Source: Cryptomeria japonica
Lineage: Eukaryota > Streptophyta > Pinopsida > Cupressales > Cupressaceae
Length of the DNA: 64,000 nucleotides
Assembly: GCF_030272615.1 (NCBI RefSeq)
Contig: NC_081412.1
Coordinates: forward strand, 104,522,796-104,586,795
Direction: 5' to 3'
The translations under genes and the position numbers were made by a program. Of this stretch, positions 24,181 through 35,839 are shown piece by piece; the stretch's first letter is position 1; the number at the start of each line of letters is the position of its first letter. Below the pieces are notes generated by a model. The model did not search any database. It was not told the origin of the DNA and saw only the letters and a program-made list of their open reading frames with translations.

Positions 24181-24519
24181 GTATAGTGCGAGGACTAAAG
24201 GATAAAATTCCTTCTCTGATTGTGGGATAAGTCAAGAGGAAGGATATTTTCTTTTAAATACTGATAAGTTTGACTGTATAAGGATTGATTGGTTCCTGAT
24301 ATATGGAAAATTTGGTAGGTATGTTGGGATTGAATGGTAGGGGTTAAGATATCTTCCATGAGAAATTCATAATGATGTTGATTCTCCTTATTTTGCAAGA
24401 GAGATGCTATAGTATCTATTGCATCTGCTACTTTATTCTCATTTCTTGGACTCTGGGTGAATGATATTTCTTTAAAGTGTTCTTTAAACTCCTCTACCAG
24501 CTATTTGTATGGCATGAGC

Positions 24520-24860
24520 TTATCATCCTTAGTTTGATATTTATCATTTATTTGGTTGATGATAAGCTATGAATCACCATAGACATGTAGTTCTTTGACA
24601 TTCCATTCAATGGCCATCTTAAGCCCAATAGACAATGCTTCATATTCTGTAGTATTATTGGTACATGGAAACCACAATCTATATGATTTTGGAATTGTGT
24701 GTCCCCGAGAAGTGATGAAAAAGATTCTTGCACCTGATCCATATTGTGTATAAGAACCATCAAAGTACAATTCCCAAAAGTTTGTACTTACTGTCAAAAT
24801 ATCTGCATGAGGAAATTTGGTGTGCAAAAGCATGTCATTTTGTAAAGGTGCATCAGCCAA
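24520..24860 (-). pseudogene. Element D second (archaeal-type) RNase H
   Basis: The motifs LYFDGSYTQYGSGA, NTTEYEALSIGLKMA, VYGDSQL and, further on, VADAIDTIAS give the expected D-E-D-D set in order. A second RNase H downstream of RT-RNase H is the signature of the Tat lineage. A stop near 24506-24545 and small breaks suggest decay, but the active-site residues remain. Confidence 0.88.
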
Positions 24861-24875
24861 TTGATTAGTGATGAC

Positions 24876-25301
24876 CTATCCCTTGATAGCTTTTCGAACA
24901 ACATACCCTATATCAAATTCACTTAGTATCATAACCCATTTGGCTATTCTCCCTATCAAGGTTGACTTTCTCAACAAATATTTGAGGGGATATATCTTTT
25001 CTATTAGTTTTACAGAATGAATCAACATAAAATTTCGCAGCTTCCGAGTTGCAAATACAACTACTAGACATGTCTTTTCTATTGAGGAATAATTTAATTC
25101 ATAGACAAAAAGCATTCTATTGATATAATATATTGATCTTTCTTTTCTTTCTTCATCATGTTGATCTAGGAGAGCTCCTAATGATACATTTGTTGTTGAG
25201 ATATAGAGCAACAATGGTTTCCCTTTGGTTGGTGATACCAATACTGGAGGACTCATAAGATATTCTTTTATTTGTAAAAAAGCTTCTTCACATTTTAGAT
25301 C
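24876..25301 (-). pseudogene. Element D Gypsy-type RNase H, degenerate
   Basis: This follows RT directly with the connection motif (SPPVLVSPTKGKPLLLYIS) and TTNVSLGALLDQHDEE, RSIYYINRML and YSSIEKTCLVVVFATRKLR. The Asp expected in the LYxSxxD region is absent. Loss of catalytic residues in this first RNase H is common in Tat elements, where the second copy takes over. Confidence 0.85.
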
Positions 25302-26215
25302 CTATTTGAATGGAATATTTTTATGTAGAAGATGGGTGAATGGAAGACATCTATCTTCTAACTGAGAGACAAATCTCCTAATTGATTGCAATCTTCCTTG
25401 TAAAGATCGCAATTGACTTATGTTCCTAGGTGACTCCATCTCCATGATGGCTTTGACCTTTTCAGGATCTACTTCAACTCCACGAGCTGATATAATGTAC
25501 CCAAGAAGTTTTCCAGAGGTTACCCCAAATGCACATTTCTTTGGATTTAATCTCAATTGATATCTTTCTAGCTTGTCAAAAATCTTCCTTAAGATGTTTG
25601 AATGTTCTTGTCTTGTATGAGATTTTGCAAGTATATCATCGACATAATCTTCCTTAAATATATGCATCATATTATGGAAAATTGTCATCATAGCCCTTTG
25701 ATAAGTTGCTCCTGCATTCTTAAGCCTAAATGGCATAACATTCCAGCAATAAGCTCCCCATGCACAGGTGAAAGCTATCTTTTCTTAATATTCAGGTGAG
25801 ATTCTTATTTGATTATATCCTGAGAAGCCATACATTAATGAAAACATCTCATGCCCTACTAATAAGTCCACAATTATATCAATATTTGGTAGCAGGAAAT
25901 CATCATTTGGACATGCTTTATTTAGATCTCTGAAATCTATACAAACTCTTATGCTTTTATCTAGTTTGACACTAGTACAATACTTGAAACCCATTCTGGA
26001 TAAGCAACAAGTCTTATTAAACCCACATCTAATAGTTTCTTCAGCTTGATTTTTACAAGAAGAGAAATGTGTGGATGTGTCTTTCTTAGCTTTTGCTTAA
26101 CTGGTTTTGCTTTAAAATCCACATTAAGATGATGCATGATAAGATCTAGATTAAATCCTAGCATATCTGCATAGGACCAAGAAAATATTATTTGTCTTTG
26201 CTTAAAGAATTCCAT
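25302..26215 (-). pseudogene. rt: Element D reverse transcriptase
   Basis: The minus-strand motifs in order are SWSYADMLGFNLDLIMHHL, VKQKLRKTHP, VCIDFRDLNKACPNDD, LMYGFSGYNQIRI, FRLKNAGATYQRAM, YVDDILAKSHTR (catalytic YVDD) and LGYIISARGVEVDPEKVKAI. These match Ty3/Gypsy RT of the Tat type. Frameshifts near 25970 and a stop near 25786 break it. The neighbouring RNase H domains follow without a gap. Confidence 0.92.
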
Positions 26216-28060
26216 GTACTCTTTCCTCTCTTCTTTTGATAATGAGGTAGCATAATGAAGTATTTTAGGATCCTTTGATGTATCAATATTTACTGCTTCT
26301 GTTGGTTCTATTAGGATAGAAAATCTCTTTGAAAATATGCAGGAAGAATGTCAAAATTTCCTTCTTTTGGCCCCTCAAAGAGGTTCACACCATCAGATAC
26401 GTCCTTTATTTTCCCTTTTAATGGGTCTAGTGTTGCCATGAAATAGTTTTCAACAATAGGTCTCTTTCCTTGTTTTATTTCACTTTTGTGACTGGAAAGT
26501 TTGGCATTCTCCTGACTATGAGAAATATTCCTTGATTAAGCAATGGAAGATATCTTAGGTGTGATGGGTTCGATAGCATTAAGGTACACAACTAAGTCAT
26601 GATCATTGGAAATGACATTTAGTTTAGGGTTGTCTAAATTATCCCATTCAATTAGTTTAGGATGAAGAAGGGGTAAGTCATAATCACTGTCATCATTAGG
26701 TGCTTCAATGTTCATGACATAATGATCATAATTTGGCATAGAATAGGTACTGTCATAGATTAAATGTTTTGAGAATTGTCTTTCCCAAGCATCTCCCAAT
26801 TAGTTCTAACAAAATCAGTATTAGTATTTTGTAGTTCATACTCAAGTGGTTCTTCAACTGATGTTTGTCCCTTAAATGAATGGATTATATCAACACACAC
26901 ATCTTTAATACTGCAAATTCCTTCTTGATTGACCTGATTTACATTTTGGAATTGACATACTTGTGTACATGATAAAGAGGATTCTTTTGCTAGAGTTTTT
27001 CTCCTTTCAAACTCAACTTCTTCTGGACTAATAGTCAATCCAACTTGACTATCTCTTAATTCTTCTATAGTTCTACCACATCTGGATACATCTTGTTCCT
27101 CTTTTGATGAAAATCTTATATTTCTAGATGCTTGTTCTATCCCTGTTTGTACTTCTTGTGGCATTTCTTCGTTGTCTTTGTCATTTCCTTTCCTTTTTGC
27201 ATACGTTTCTTTTCTCTGAATTCTGAGTTTTTCTTGCCTTCTTTCTAACTCCATCTTTTGTTTTGTAATAGACAAGTCTTCTTTTGTGATAGCTACTTAG
27301 TCTTCATTGTTTTCCTTAATTTATGTAGTAGATAAGACATATGGACCCCATTCATACTCATTTGAATCTGTCTCTAAATCATGATCCAGGACTACTCCAC
27401 TATACCATACATGAATATTCTATGGTGCAACAAGTTCCTTGATTTTTGCCATCTCTATTTTTGCTGCTTCTGGAATATCTTGTTCAGATTTTGCATTTTT
27501 TTGTATTTCCAGAATTTGTTGACAAGATTTTTTTTTACCCTTGATGGTAATCTCATTGTCTTTCTTTTCATGTGTCTTCTTGCTTCTTTTGTTTATTGGT
27601 TACTATTTCTGCTGCTTGATGTAGCTTTTCTTGCCAATTTTCTTCTTTAGAGACTGATTTCTTTTTCCACTTTTGTTGTTGATGATTATGCTACTTTTGA
27701 TTGGATTTTAGATATCCAATCCCAGATTTATCTTCTTTGGATTGTGAGTGTGGACAAATAGGTTTTGAAATACCTTGATGTCACTTACCAATTGGTACTT
27801 TTCCTTCATATCCTATTTTTGCACGATTTCATAACCTTTGCCATATTGTTTAATGGGAATATTAACATTTGCTAATATTGCTATAGTTTTATCTTCATCC
27901 TTGTACAACCAACCAAGAATGTCTTTGTCTTCATTTTCTTCTTCAAGAGTTCCAACACTAACAGATGTTCCTTTAAACATATGTTTTGATCTTTTTGATG
28001 TCTTTGATTGAATATCTGTAGGCTTTCCATATGACTTAGGGGAAAGTGGAAAATCATGCA
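26216..28060 (-). pseudogene. Element D polyprotein linker between protease and RT
   Basis: Several open pieces follow each other on the minus strand (28061-27813, 27275-26760, 26799-26536). They are Lys/Glu-rich and acidic with no domain I can name. A long spacer between protease and RT is usual in Tat polyproteins. The piece near 27200 is strongly charged and may form a coiled coil. Confidence 0.6.
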
Positions 28061-28070
28061 AAGAATATTT

Positions 28071-28570
28071 TCACATTCCTTCATCATTTAATTTGAGATT
28101 TTCTTCAAAAGTTTCCCATAACTTTTCTTGAATTTCTTTAGTAGGATATACTGATTCTCTATCATGTGGAACTCTTGTATCTTGTGTTGGCTTCAAATTA
28201 TTGCAATATTGACTAGAATCTACAATTATAGTGATCTCTTGTCCTTCATGAGGAAATTTTACACATTGATGATATGCAGAAGGAACTGCTTGCATTTTGT
28301 GAATCCATGGTCTTCCTAGAAGAATGTTGTAAGAGATATTCAAATCTAAAACTTGACACAATGTATTCCTTTCCACAAGTCCTATTTTGATTAGCAACAT
28401 AATAGTTTCTTTATAAGAATGTTCGGCTTCATCATAAGCCTTGATGGTTATTTTCTTTTTTGGGTCCACTGCATTTTCTAAATATCCCATATCTTTTATC
28501 AAACTTAATGCACAAATATTTAAGTTAGCTCCTCCATCTATGAGTACACGTTTGACATGAGTTTTATTGA
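28071..28570 (-). pseudogene. pr: Element D aspartic protease
   Basis: At about 28541-28495 the minus strand reads VLIDGGANLNICALSLIKDM; the D-G-G-A loop is the variant active site typical of Tat/Athila elements. LGRPWIHKMQAVPSAYHQC at about 28320 is the second conserved block. Downstream sequence is open for about 100 residues. Upstream stops separate it from Gag. Confidence 0.88.
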
Positions 28571-28649
28571 TGGTGACTTCAACATGTAAGGGAGCATTGT
28601 GAGGATGTATTAAGGATGTATCATCATTTTAAGAAAATGATAAGCAATG

Positions 28650-29452
28650 AGGAGCTATAAGGTTTCCTACCATGTTTTGGAACTAATCTATATCCAAATC
28701 TTTTGAAACTATTGTTTCCACTAAAGCTTTCTCCAAAATTTCCTTATGCATAGGTGAAACCTTGAGAAGTTCCATAATTGATATTTGAGCGGGTATTCTT
28801 CATAATTGCTCTCCTAAATTGTATTGTTGTGAAGCGAATATTGGGTCTTCTGTTATACCTGGAAAGGTAACCTTTTCTTTGCTTTTCTAAAGATGGATTA
28901 TCGTTAACAATGATAACATTTACCACATCATCATATGTATAAGTGTAACTCACTTTGGCTTTTCCTTTGTCATCTTTTAATTGGGATGGTTCACCTTTTT
29001 CATAATTTGAAAGTGAAGTTTTGAAAGCTAGGTTATATTCATTTGTCTTATGTCTATCCACTATGATGGTTCCATTATTGATTAGATCTTGGATAAGGTG
29101 TTTCAATCTCTGACAATCATTTGTTTGGTGTCATTTATTCTTATGGTAATTGCAAAAATGATTGTCATTCCACCAATTTGGCTTGATTGGTGGTTCATAA
29201 ATCTTTGCTTCTAGTAAAACAATCAATTTGTTGGAAAGCATAGTTTTTAGAGCTGATTCCAAAGGTTCTCCAATGTTTGTGAGTTTCCTCTGAGGATTGG
29301 AGAAAAAGGACTTGGCTTTATTGTTTTATGGTTTGTTGTTACTTGGGATTTGACTTGATAGATTAAAGATGGTTGTTGTTGTTTTGTAGCACTATTATCA
29401 TCATTTCCTCCATTGCTGACATTCCTATTCTTTGACTAGAATTTGGGTTTGT

Positions 29453-29495
<43 letters not shown>

Positions 29496-30636
29496 GCTAT
29501 TGTTGTTGTTGTTGTTGTTTTTGTTGTTGTTGTTATTGTTGTTTTTATTGTTGGAATTATTGTAAAGTTTTAGCTCTCCTTTCTTTACCATCACATTCTC
29601 TATTTTCTGACCATTCTTGATCATTTTGGCAAAAGAGGGAGGACATTGCATTCTTAGTTGATAACTCATTTCACTGATAAGATTATCAATTAATATGTCC
29701 ATTTTTTCTTGATCAGGTACATCTCGGGGATACCTATTAAACATGAATTTCCATCGTTGTAAGAAGATCATACAAGATTCACCATTCTTTTGTTTAACAT
29801 TGCATAAATCCAGCATTGTTATCTCGTTCCTTATATTGTAGGAGTATTGTGAAATAAATCTATTCACAAGTTCTTCAAAAGATTTGATTCCATATGGTAA
29901 TCTTGAAAACCACTCCATTGATTGTCCATTTAAACTCTTAGGAAGAATATGCATAAGGTAAGTTTCATCATGAGAAAATTCCACGCTCATAGTACACAAC
30001 TCCCTAATGTGATCCTGAGGATCAGATTTTCCATCGTATTTGTCATATTTAGGAATCTCGCAATGTTGTAGAAATGGTATCATATTCAAATTCTTATCGA
30101 AAGGATATGGGCATATATCTTCCAATGAATACTTCTTGGAGCTTGTTTGATTTTGCATGTCCTGTATTTGTTGTTGTCGAGTTTGCATTTGTTGAGTAAG
30201 ATTTACTAATGGATTATCCACATAGTTTCTCCTTGTTTCTTCGTAAGTTCTTATTATCACTACGCTCTTTTCTTGTGTCATTCCTTTCTTTCCTTGTTTC
30301 TTCATGACTTTCTTTATTCATATCTTTGTTATTTGGATCATCTATGTTTTGGGCGTTACTTGCCTCTGCATCTTGCTTTAAGCTTTCTATGTTAAAGTCT
30401 TGTGGTAGTTTAGCTCCAGATTTTGCCAACATCAAGAGATATTTCTCTTTTTGCTTTGCCAACAATTTCTCCATTAGCCTATCAAATTTGAAATCTTTCT
30501 CAAGGTCTCTAATGGTGCTATTGACCGCTTCTTCATCAACAATGGTAAACCCAAAAGTTTTGAATGTAGGATTATCTTCTTCCTCCATTTTTTGTTTTCT
30601 CAATTGTTCGTATTGAGCTCTAGTCCAAACTAGCAT
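28650..30636 (-). pseudogene. gag: Element D Gag
   Basis: The start is at 30636 (MLVWTRAQYEQLRKQ). A charged coiled-coil N-terminus is followed by the retrotransposon Gag domain, with PYPFDKNLNMIPFLQHCEIP, then DGKSDPQDHIRELC and the YLMHILPKSLNGQSMEWFSR block. An Asn-rich tract (AAC/AAT codons) spans about 29560-29449. A knuckle-like CNYHKN...HQTNDCQRL motif lies near 29140-29100. A stop in the NLRRNKEKLCG region and others break the frame. Confidence 0.88.
29449..29560 (+). repeat. (TTG)n microsatellite encoding poly-Asn in element D Gag
   Basis: Over 100 bases of TTG/TTGTTA/TTTTTG units occur on the plus strand. On the coding minus strand they give runs of Asn with occasional Lys and Ser. 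It lies between the Gag core and the knuckle-like motif and probably arose by repeat expansion. Confidence 0.9.
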
Positions 30637-32479
30637 GTGTTTATTTTAAATTTTTTGAAATTTCCAGAGGACAAAGTCAATAGGTGAGTATTGGTTTAGG
30701 TAGATATGCTTTGTTGATTTTACTTCTATTGTTTGTTCGTTGTGATAAAGCGTCTCTTTGTTGAAAAGCATGTCCTTGCAAAATTTCTCCATCAAACTCT
30801 GTATCGCAACCACATAAGTAGTGATGAAAATAGTGTAGGAATGTCCTATGTTTTAATAAGATCTTGCAATTGATATACAAGAATCTTATTCTTTTATGAG
30901 TAGCTTTATAACTGGGTTTTCTTTTCTTAAGATGATACTTAAAAGTCATATAAGCATCTAATAGTTTACAAGTCTGTTTGATTCCAATGTTGGTGCGATT
31001 CTGATTTTGATACTACCTACATTCAAAATAGGAAAGATATATCCAGGATTATGAACATAGGATAAATTGATCAAGCTTTGCGATAGAGGATTTGATTATC
31101 TTGATGAGAGACTTGATAATGATGTTGATTTTTTTGCACTTAAGATGTTTGAATCAATAGCTTGTTGAATGTTTAGGCTTATAGAAACCTTTTGGGAATA
31201 GCCTAGTGGATTAGTGACCCAGTTGTTGAGCTAGTTTGAAAATATGTGATGGTTTAGAGACAAATCTACTCAAGAATTATTTTGATACTGATGTTTTGAA
31301 ACTTTAGTTTGATCTAGTGTTTCAAATGTTGGAAATCTTTTGTATTACCCTTTTGATCAATTTTTTTCAGCAATTTGTTGGATTTTTTCTCATGCATAGA
31401 TGATAATTTTCTTCAATTTTTGACCATTTGGAACATGTAAAAGACATAGAAGACATGATGTTTAATAAACAAAATGCACAAGCAAGTACAAATCTTATAG
31501 CAGGCTGAGACAATAGTTGTTTAATCTCACATGGGTTTTCCCCCGAGGCTACACTATTCAAAGCTGATATTTAGATGCTTGACCTCACTGGCTCCACCCT
31601 CGGCACTCACTTCTCTGGGGCAGCCAAGAACCAGTTTCCATGAAAACTCCCCATGACAAACTTTATATCTCTACTAAGAACTGTATGTGTGTGAGCCACT
31701 TCAGAGGTCTGACCTCCTACGCCAACAACTAGAAGGATTTTGGCAACTTGTACAAGTGGTTTTTAGTAAAGGCTTCCGGTCATGTGGCCATACATGCGGA
31801 CCTTTCAGCTCTGTAAATACAGAAGGTTCCCATCCTATAGAGGTTATGCTCCACAAGGTTTATGGGGAAACATAGTGTCGGTATGAACTTATCAACACAT
31901 GTTATTTAGGACTTTCGTCACAAACACAATTTATTTAGAGTGGATTGGAAGGACTTGGCATTAGCCAATTTCCACTTTAGGTTATTCCCCTCTCACTGGC
32001 CCCCTCAAGGCAGCTCGAGAAGGTAGGCCCTCTAAATGATTTAATTGCTTGAAAGTAAAGAAAGCAAAAAAGAGTGGGTTTGACATTTTGATAACCCAAT
32101 TAAGGGGAGAGCATATACGTACCACTTTCAAGACATAGAATATAAGTATTCTTTTAACTTTCCATAGCAATATGATCTATCCTCTATTTGGAGATGTTGC
32201 TCCAACAAACATGGTGTTTATTTTAACCTTTTAAAAAGTCTATGTGCAACTATTTTAGAGAAGTTACTCAAAATGCAAGTTGCATGCTGTCAATTTATCC
32301 CCTTAGTTAGACTAAATGAGCAAGACATGATATACTACTTCCCAAAATAAGGCTTTTAATTAACTAGGTGAAGAAGTGCATAAAATTTGCCTTAAACACC
32401 ATCCTGCACATGCATGCTAGTAGTTCAAAAAATTTAATTTCTTGGACATTCAGACCTGCAAGAAAATTTTGTTAGTTGC
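30637..32479 (-). other. Element D leader, no gene
   Basis: This 1.8-kb untranslated part between the repeat array and the Gag ATG has no recognisable domain. A less AT-rich segment at 31520-31870 stands out. Long leaders are usual in Tat elements. Confidence 0.6.
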
Positions 32480-32828
32480 AAACAAAAGCGCTATTCTAAC
32501 ATATGCACTATGTTTCACCTCAAAAGCACTAATCTATAGAGCAAAAGCACTAACCTGCACTACAAAAGCATTGCTCTATGGACTCAAAAGCATGATTTCT
32601 TTAATAAATGCACTAACCTAGAGGAAAAAAGCATTAAAATCTAATGCAAATGCGCAGATTTTTAGACAAAAGTGCTAACCTAAATGGCATATGCATTAAC
32701 TTGCAATGGAAATGTGTTAACATGAGATGCAAATGTGCTAAACTATCGAACAAAAGCACTGTTAGAATTCACACATGTGTGAATCTACATTACAAATGTG
32801 TTAATTTTACTTTTGCAAGATTTTTAAA
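32480..32828 (-). repeat. Degenerate repeat array next to the element D primer site
   Basis: On the minus strand about fourteen units of the type TTAGCACWTTTGYA follow, such as GTTAGCACTTTTGTC and TTTAGCACATTTGCAT. It is the same degenerate unit as at 12690-12970 and 61240-61580. The spacing is about 20 to 30 bases. It occupies the first 350 bases of the leader after the primer site. Confidence 0.8.
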
Positions 32829-32845
32829 CCCCACAGTGGGTCCCA
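32829..32845 (-). other. Putative primer binding site of element D
   Basis: The minus strand reads TGGGACCCACTGTGGGG three bases after the 5' LTR. The place and the TGG start fit a tRNA primer site, but I cannot name the tRNA. Confidence 0.6.
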
Positions 32846-32848
32846 GAA

Positions 32849-33979
32849 TGTGTTGACTTGAATTTCATTCTCAGAATGCTACCTACAACTAGTTAGTTTC
32901 ACAAAATACAAACAAAATTGCTATAGGAAATCCAAACTCAACCAATGAAACTACATGAAATACATATGAAATAAAAATACTAATATTACCTTCATGGCTT
33001 ATCTCTCATTGTGTCCTAACTCCACTATTCTTGGTTGCAGATGGTGTGCTCTTAGATAATGCACTGATAGGTTCCAAGATGGCATATGAAGAATGGACTG
33101 ATAACTGATAGTTAACAAATGCTATGATATGCAATGCTACATGATTATGCTAAAATGCTAATTGCTATTTGCTTCAAGATTAAAACTCACGAATGCATAA
33201 GTTTTACAAATGATTTGGCTTGCAAATTCACTTGAAGTCTAACTCTCTCTCAACTAAAGCTCTTGATTTTATAGACCTTGAAAGGATGAGATGATGTGGC
33301 TCAGATCAACAGTCATGATCAGATCTGTAGATTTGGATGGCTATGAGAAAAGGTGAAGGTTGAGAGAAAAGGGGAAGGAGAAGAAAAGTGTCACTCGGCT
33401 CACCTTGACTGGGTTGCTAATTGAGGGAATCTAGGGATGGTTGGAGAAAATTTAGGCATGAGAGGACAAGTGGACTCAAGTCCTTCCTAAGATATAGAAA
33501 TGTTGGAGAGAATATAGAAGGAGGTTATGAAATATGTGTACATGCACAATATTTCATTAAGTTTGGAAGTTGAAGATAAATGACAAATTAATATTTAAGA
33601 AATATTAATTTCCTTAGCCAAATGATGGATGAGCTAGCAAAGGGAAGATGAAGTGGAGATGGAAGGATGAGTTGGATACGAAAGATTAAATAATTTAGAA
33701 TTATTTAATATTTGAGACTATAGGATAGGAGAATAACCATTAACTATTAGATATTTAATTGATTGAAGGAGATAATTAAATATTAGATATTTAATTAATT
33801 AGAGGAATAGGATAGATAAATTAATTAATAAAATATTTCAATTAAATTAATTAATAGAAAGACACTAAAATGAGTTAAATAAATTAATCTTTTCAAATTA
33901 ACTATTTAATAGAAGAATAAATATTAAATAAATATAAAATATTTATTTAATTGCTCATAGCCATTTTTATGTGCATACA
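32849..33979 (-). repeat. Element D 5' LTR
   Basis: About 1131 bp matching 11073-12172, with plus-sense ends TGTGTTGACTTG and GTGCATACA. An extra 34-base tandem copy of an ATTAAATATTAGATATTTAA-type segment lies near 33755-33800. TATAAAA on the minus strand at 33267-33273 is a likely TATA box. Confidence 0.95.
33267..33273 (-). promoter_or_regulatory. Putative TATA box of the element D LTR
   Basis: TATAAAA on the minus strand lies within the 5' LTR, about 420 bases before its 3' end. The equivalent site is kept in the other LTR near 11493-11499. Confidence 0.5.
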
Positions 33980-34569
33980 GATATCACATCACTTGTTGCA
34001 CCTGATGATGCAAATAGTGTGACAATTTTGCCTTCTTGTGATTCATTGCATTAGGATATATCTTGTCTTCCAGCTTTAGTTTCATGGGATGACTACTTAA
34101 TAGACATTGTAGGTTTGTTTGTGGAATCCTACATTGCAGATTTGGGAGACATCATTGATGATATTTATCCTCTCTTTGATGAAGATGATCCTTCTTCGAT
34201 TGTTGCGAGGGAACACTTTGACCCTCTTGTTCATTCTCTACATGATCATTCTTTCGAGGTTGACATGATTGTGGATACTTATGTACAATAGTTGGAAGAT
34301 GTCTCTTTATTTTTAGAGGAGACATGTGAGTCTTTGGGACTTGTTTTACATTCATCTCCACTAGATCTTAGAATGCCTTTTTCAGTAGTGTGGAGTAGTT
34401 TACCACCTTTGGAAGGGGTATCTTTTAGCATCGACATGGGGACACTTGAATAGTTTTTAGAGACTTCTTTCATCATGATTTTTTTTCATACATATTCCCT
34501 TTATGAATGGGGAGACTTCATGGATACACCTTTGGTTTTGTTTCTTCCTAAGGGGAGTAATGTTGTTTG
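33980..34569 (+). pseudogene. Element A ORF, 3' continuation with acidic extension
   Basis: Directly after D the plus frame continues the frame left at 11067. It is rich in Asp, Glu, Leu and Ser, with DDIYPLFDEDDPSS near 34155 and further acidic stretches. It ends near 34569, with internal TAG stops at about 34053, 34288 and 34451. No integrase or RT motif is present. I recognise no domain. The polypurine tract of A follows at about 34930-34941. Confidence 0.65.
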
Positions 34570-34942
34570 ACGTTCATGAATCAGTTTCTTCATACATCAT
34601 TGAGCTTCTATCATTGGTGCTGATTCTACATTGAGGGGGGGTTGCCTAGCTTCTCTTCTTCTCTCATATGGGGGGGAATTTTTCCTCACATGGGGTTTTG
34701 TTCCTCATATAATTCTATGAGAGTTCTCTTGTATTGTTTTCATCTCTCTTTTGGGGGAGGGTTTTTTCCCATTGGGTTTTTCTCTCTTTCCCTGCTTTGT
34801 GAGAGATTCCATTGCATTGGTTTGCATGCATTTGCATTTTTACATGGGTACCTAACATGGCCTAGTAGTCGAGACCCATCTTGCAATTTTTAGTTGCATT
34901 TTAGACTTAAGTGCATTCCCCTAAGTTGAACTTAAGGGGGGT
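34570..34942 (+). other. Element A 3' untranslated region with G-runs and polypurine tract
   Basis: Several G-runs occur (about 34632, 34671, 34746). TTAAGGGGGG at about 34932-34941 directly precedes the 3' LTR and is the likely polypurine tract. No coding domain is visible. Confidence 0.7.
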
Positions 34943-35431
34943 TATTGGTGTAAATAATTATTCATCATGGATATTATTACAGCTTACTTAAGTTTACTTA
35001 GGAAATGCATTTCATAGTAGTCTGGGTATGAGACACTTGGGTGTTTGTGCCACATTGGGATAGTGTGTTTAGGAGAATTTTCACCTTTTATGGTGTGATA
35101 TTGTTACTACTCTATCATATCCACTAATTGTGGAGTGATAATTCCAGCTTCGGTGGGTGATCCACCTCATGTGAAATATTTTATTTTTTCTTCTACCTAC
35201 CACACCTATTTCCTACCTACCCTTGTATCTTATTGAGCCACATGTCATGTTTGTGTTCTCACATATCCATATTGCCTTGACTATATATGGAGGCTCATAT
35301 TCATTGTATGTAAAAACTATATATCTATTGGTCACTTATTTATTGATGAGAATACAATTTATTCTTGTCCTATATTTTATCTCTCTATTTTTTACATTTC
35401 ATTGAGCTCTTGATCTTGGAAAAATATTACA
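34943..35431 (+). repeat. Element A 3' LTR
   Basis: 489 bp, aligning with 6326-6814 end to end. Its first two bases are TA where the 5' LTR has TG. It ends ATTACA, followed by the duplication AAACC. Confidence 0.95.
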
Positions 35432-35436
35432 AAACC

Positions 35437-35462
35437 AACTAATTGAGTGTCAATTGACAACA
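35437..35462 (-). repeat. Element B 3' LTR, last 26 bases
   Basis: The sequence AACTAATTGAGTGTCAATTG and the final GACAACA correspond to the end of 40383-41332. It is separated from the rest of the LTR by the insertion of element A. Confidence 0.9.
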
Positions 35463-35476
35463 ATCTCCCCCTTTGG
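35463..35476 (-). other. Polypurine tract of element B
   Basis: The minus strand reads CCAAAGGGGGAGAT directly before TGTTG of the LTR. Upstream bases GCCATCAATG are also shared with the polypurine region of element E at 49919-49942. Confidence 0.88.
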
Positions 35477-35839
35477 CATTGATGGCAACACTCATGTGAA
35501 AAATGGCCAAGGTTTCATCCGCTAGTTTCATCCTGCCTGCTCCCCCTGAGATGAATTTCATCAATGCAAAATACTCCATATCTCCCCCTAATGTATACAA
35601 TTCCTTTGTTTTCTTGTGCACATCTATATCACTCCCCCTTTGACATCAATGCCACTGAAAAATATCAAAAAGAATGTCAAGGATCCAAAACTGTACAATG
35701 AATTACCGGAGATTGACAAATTTGAATTTTTTTGGATATGCCTTCTCTAATAGCTCAAGATAAGTATCTCAACCAGATTTGAAAGTGCCAGAAATAGATA
35801 CAAGTCCATTTAGTATATGTGCAAAGGACTCTTTCTCAT

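Larger units (their letters stand above)
11073..33979 (-). mobile_element. Element D: giant Tat-lineage Ty3/Gypsy retrotransposon
   Basis: LTRs lie at 32849-33979 (5') and 11073-12172 (3'). GATAT at 11068-11072 and 33980-33984 is a perfect target-site duplication in the ORF of A. Minus-strand order is primer site, long leader, Gag (30636-28650), protease (about 28540), RT (26215-25302), Gypsy RNase H, a second archaeal-type RNase H, and integrase (24180-17486, split by C). A 5.3-kb 3' region then carries a plus-strand plant-mobile-domain-like pseudogene. Dual RNase H and extra antisense ORFs are hallmarks of Tat/Ogre elements. Net length without C is about 17.4 kb, large but usual for this lineage. 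Many stops and shifts show it is dead. Confidence 0.93.
6326..35431 (+). mobile_element. Element A: Copia-like Gag-protease-only LTR retrotransposon
   Basis: LTRs of equal length (489 bp) lie at 6326-6814 and 34943-35431. AAACC at 6321-6325 and 35432-35436 is a perfect target-site duplication inside the 3' LTR of B. An initiator-Met-type primer site abuts the 5' LTR, and a purine run, TTAAGGGGGG, precedes the 3' LTR. Once D (11073-33979) and solo LTR F (6946-8051) are removed, A is about 5.1 kb. It encodes Copia-type Gag and protease followed by an acidic extension and then the 3' LTR. Integrase and RT are absent, so A is non-autonomous, comparable to the TR-GAG class described in plants. Confidence 0.9.

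Noticed and set aside
29432-29620. Poly-Cys protein on the plus strand
   Set aside because: Antisense reading of the poly-Asn codon run of element D Gag.
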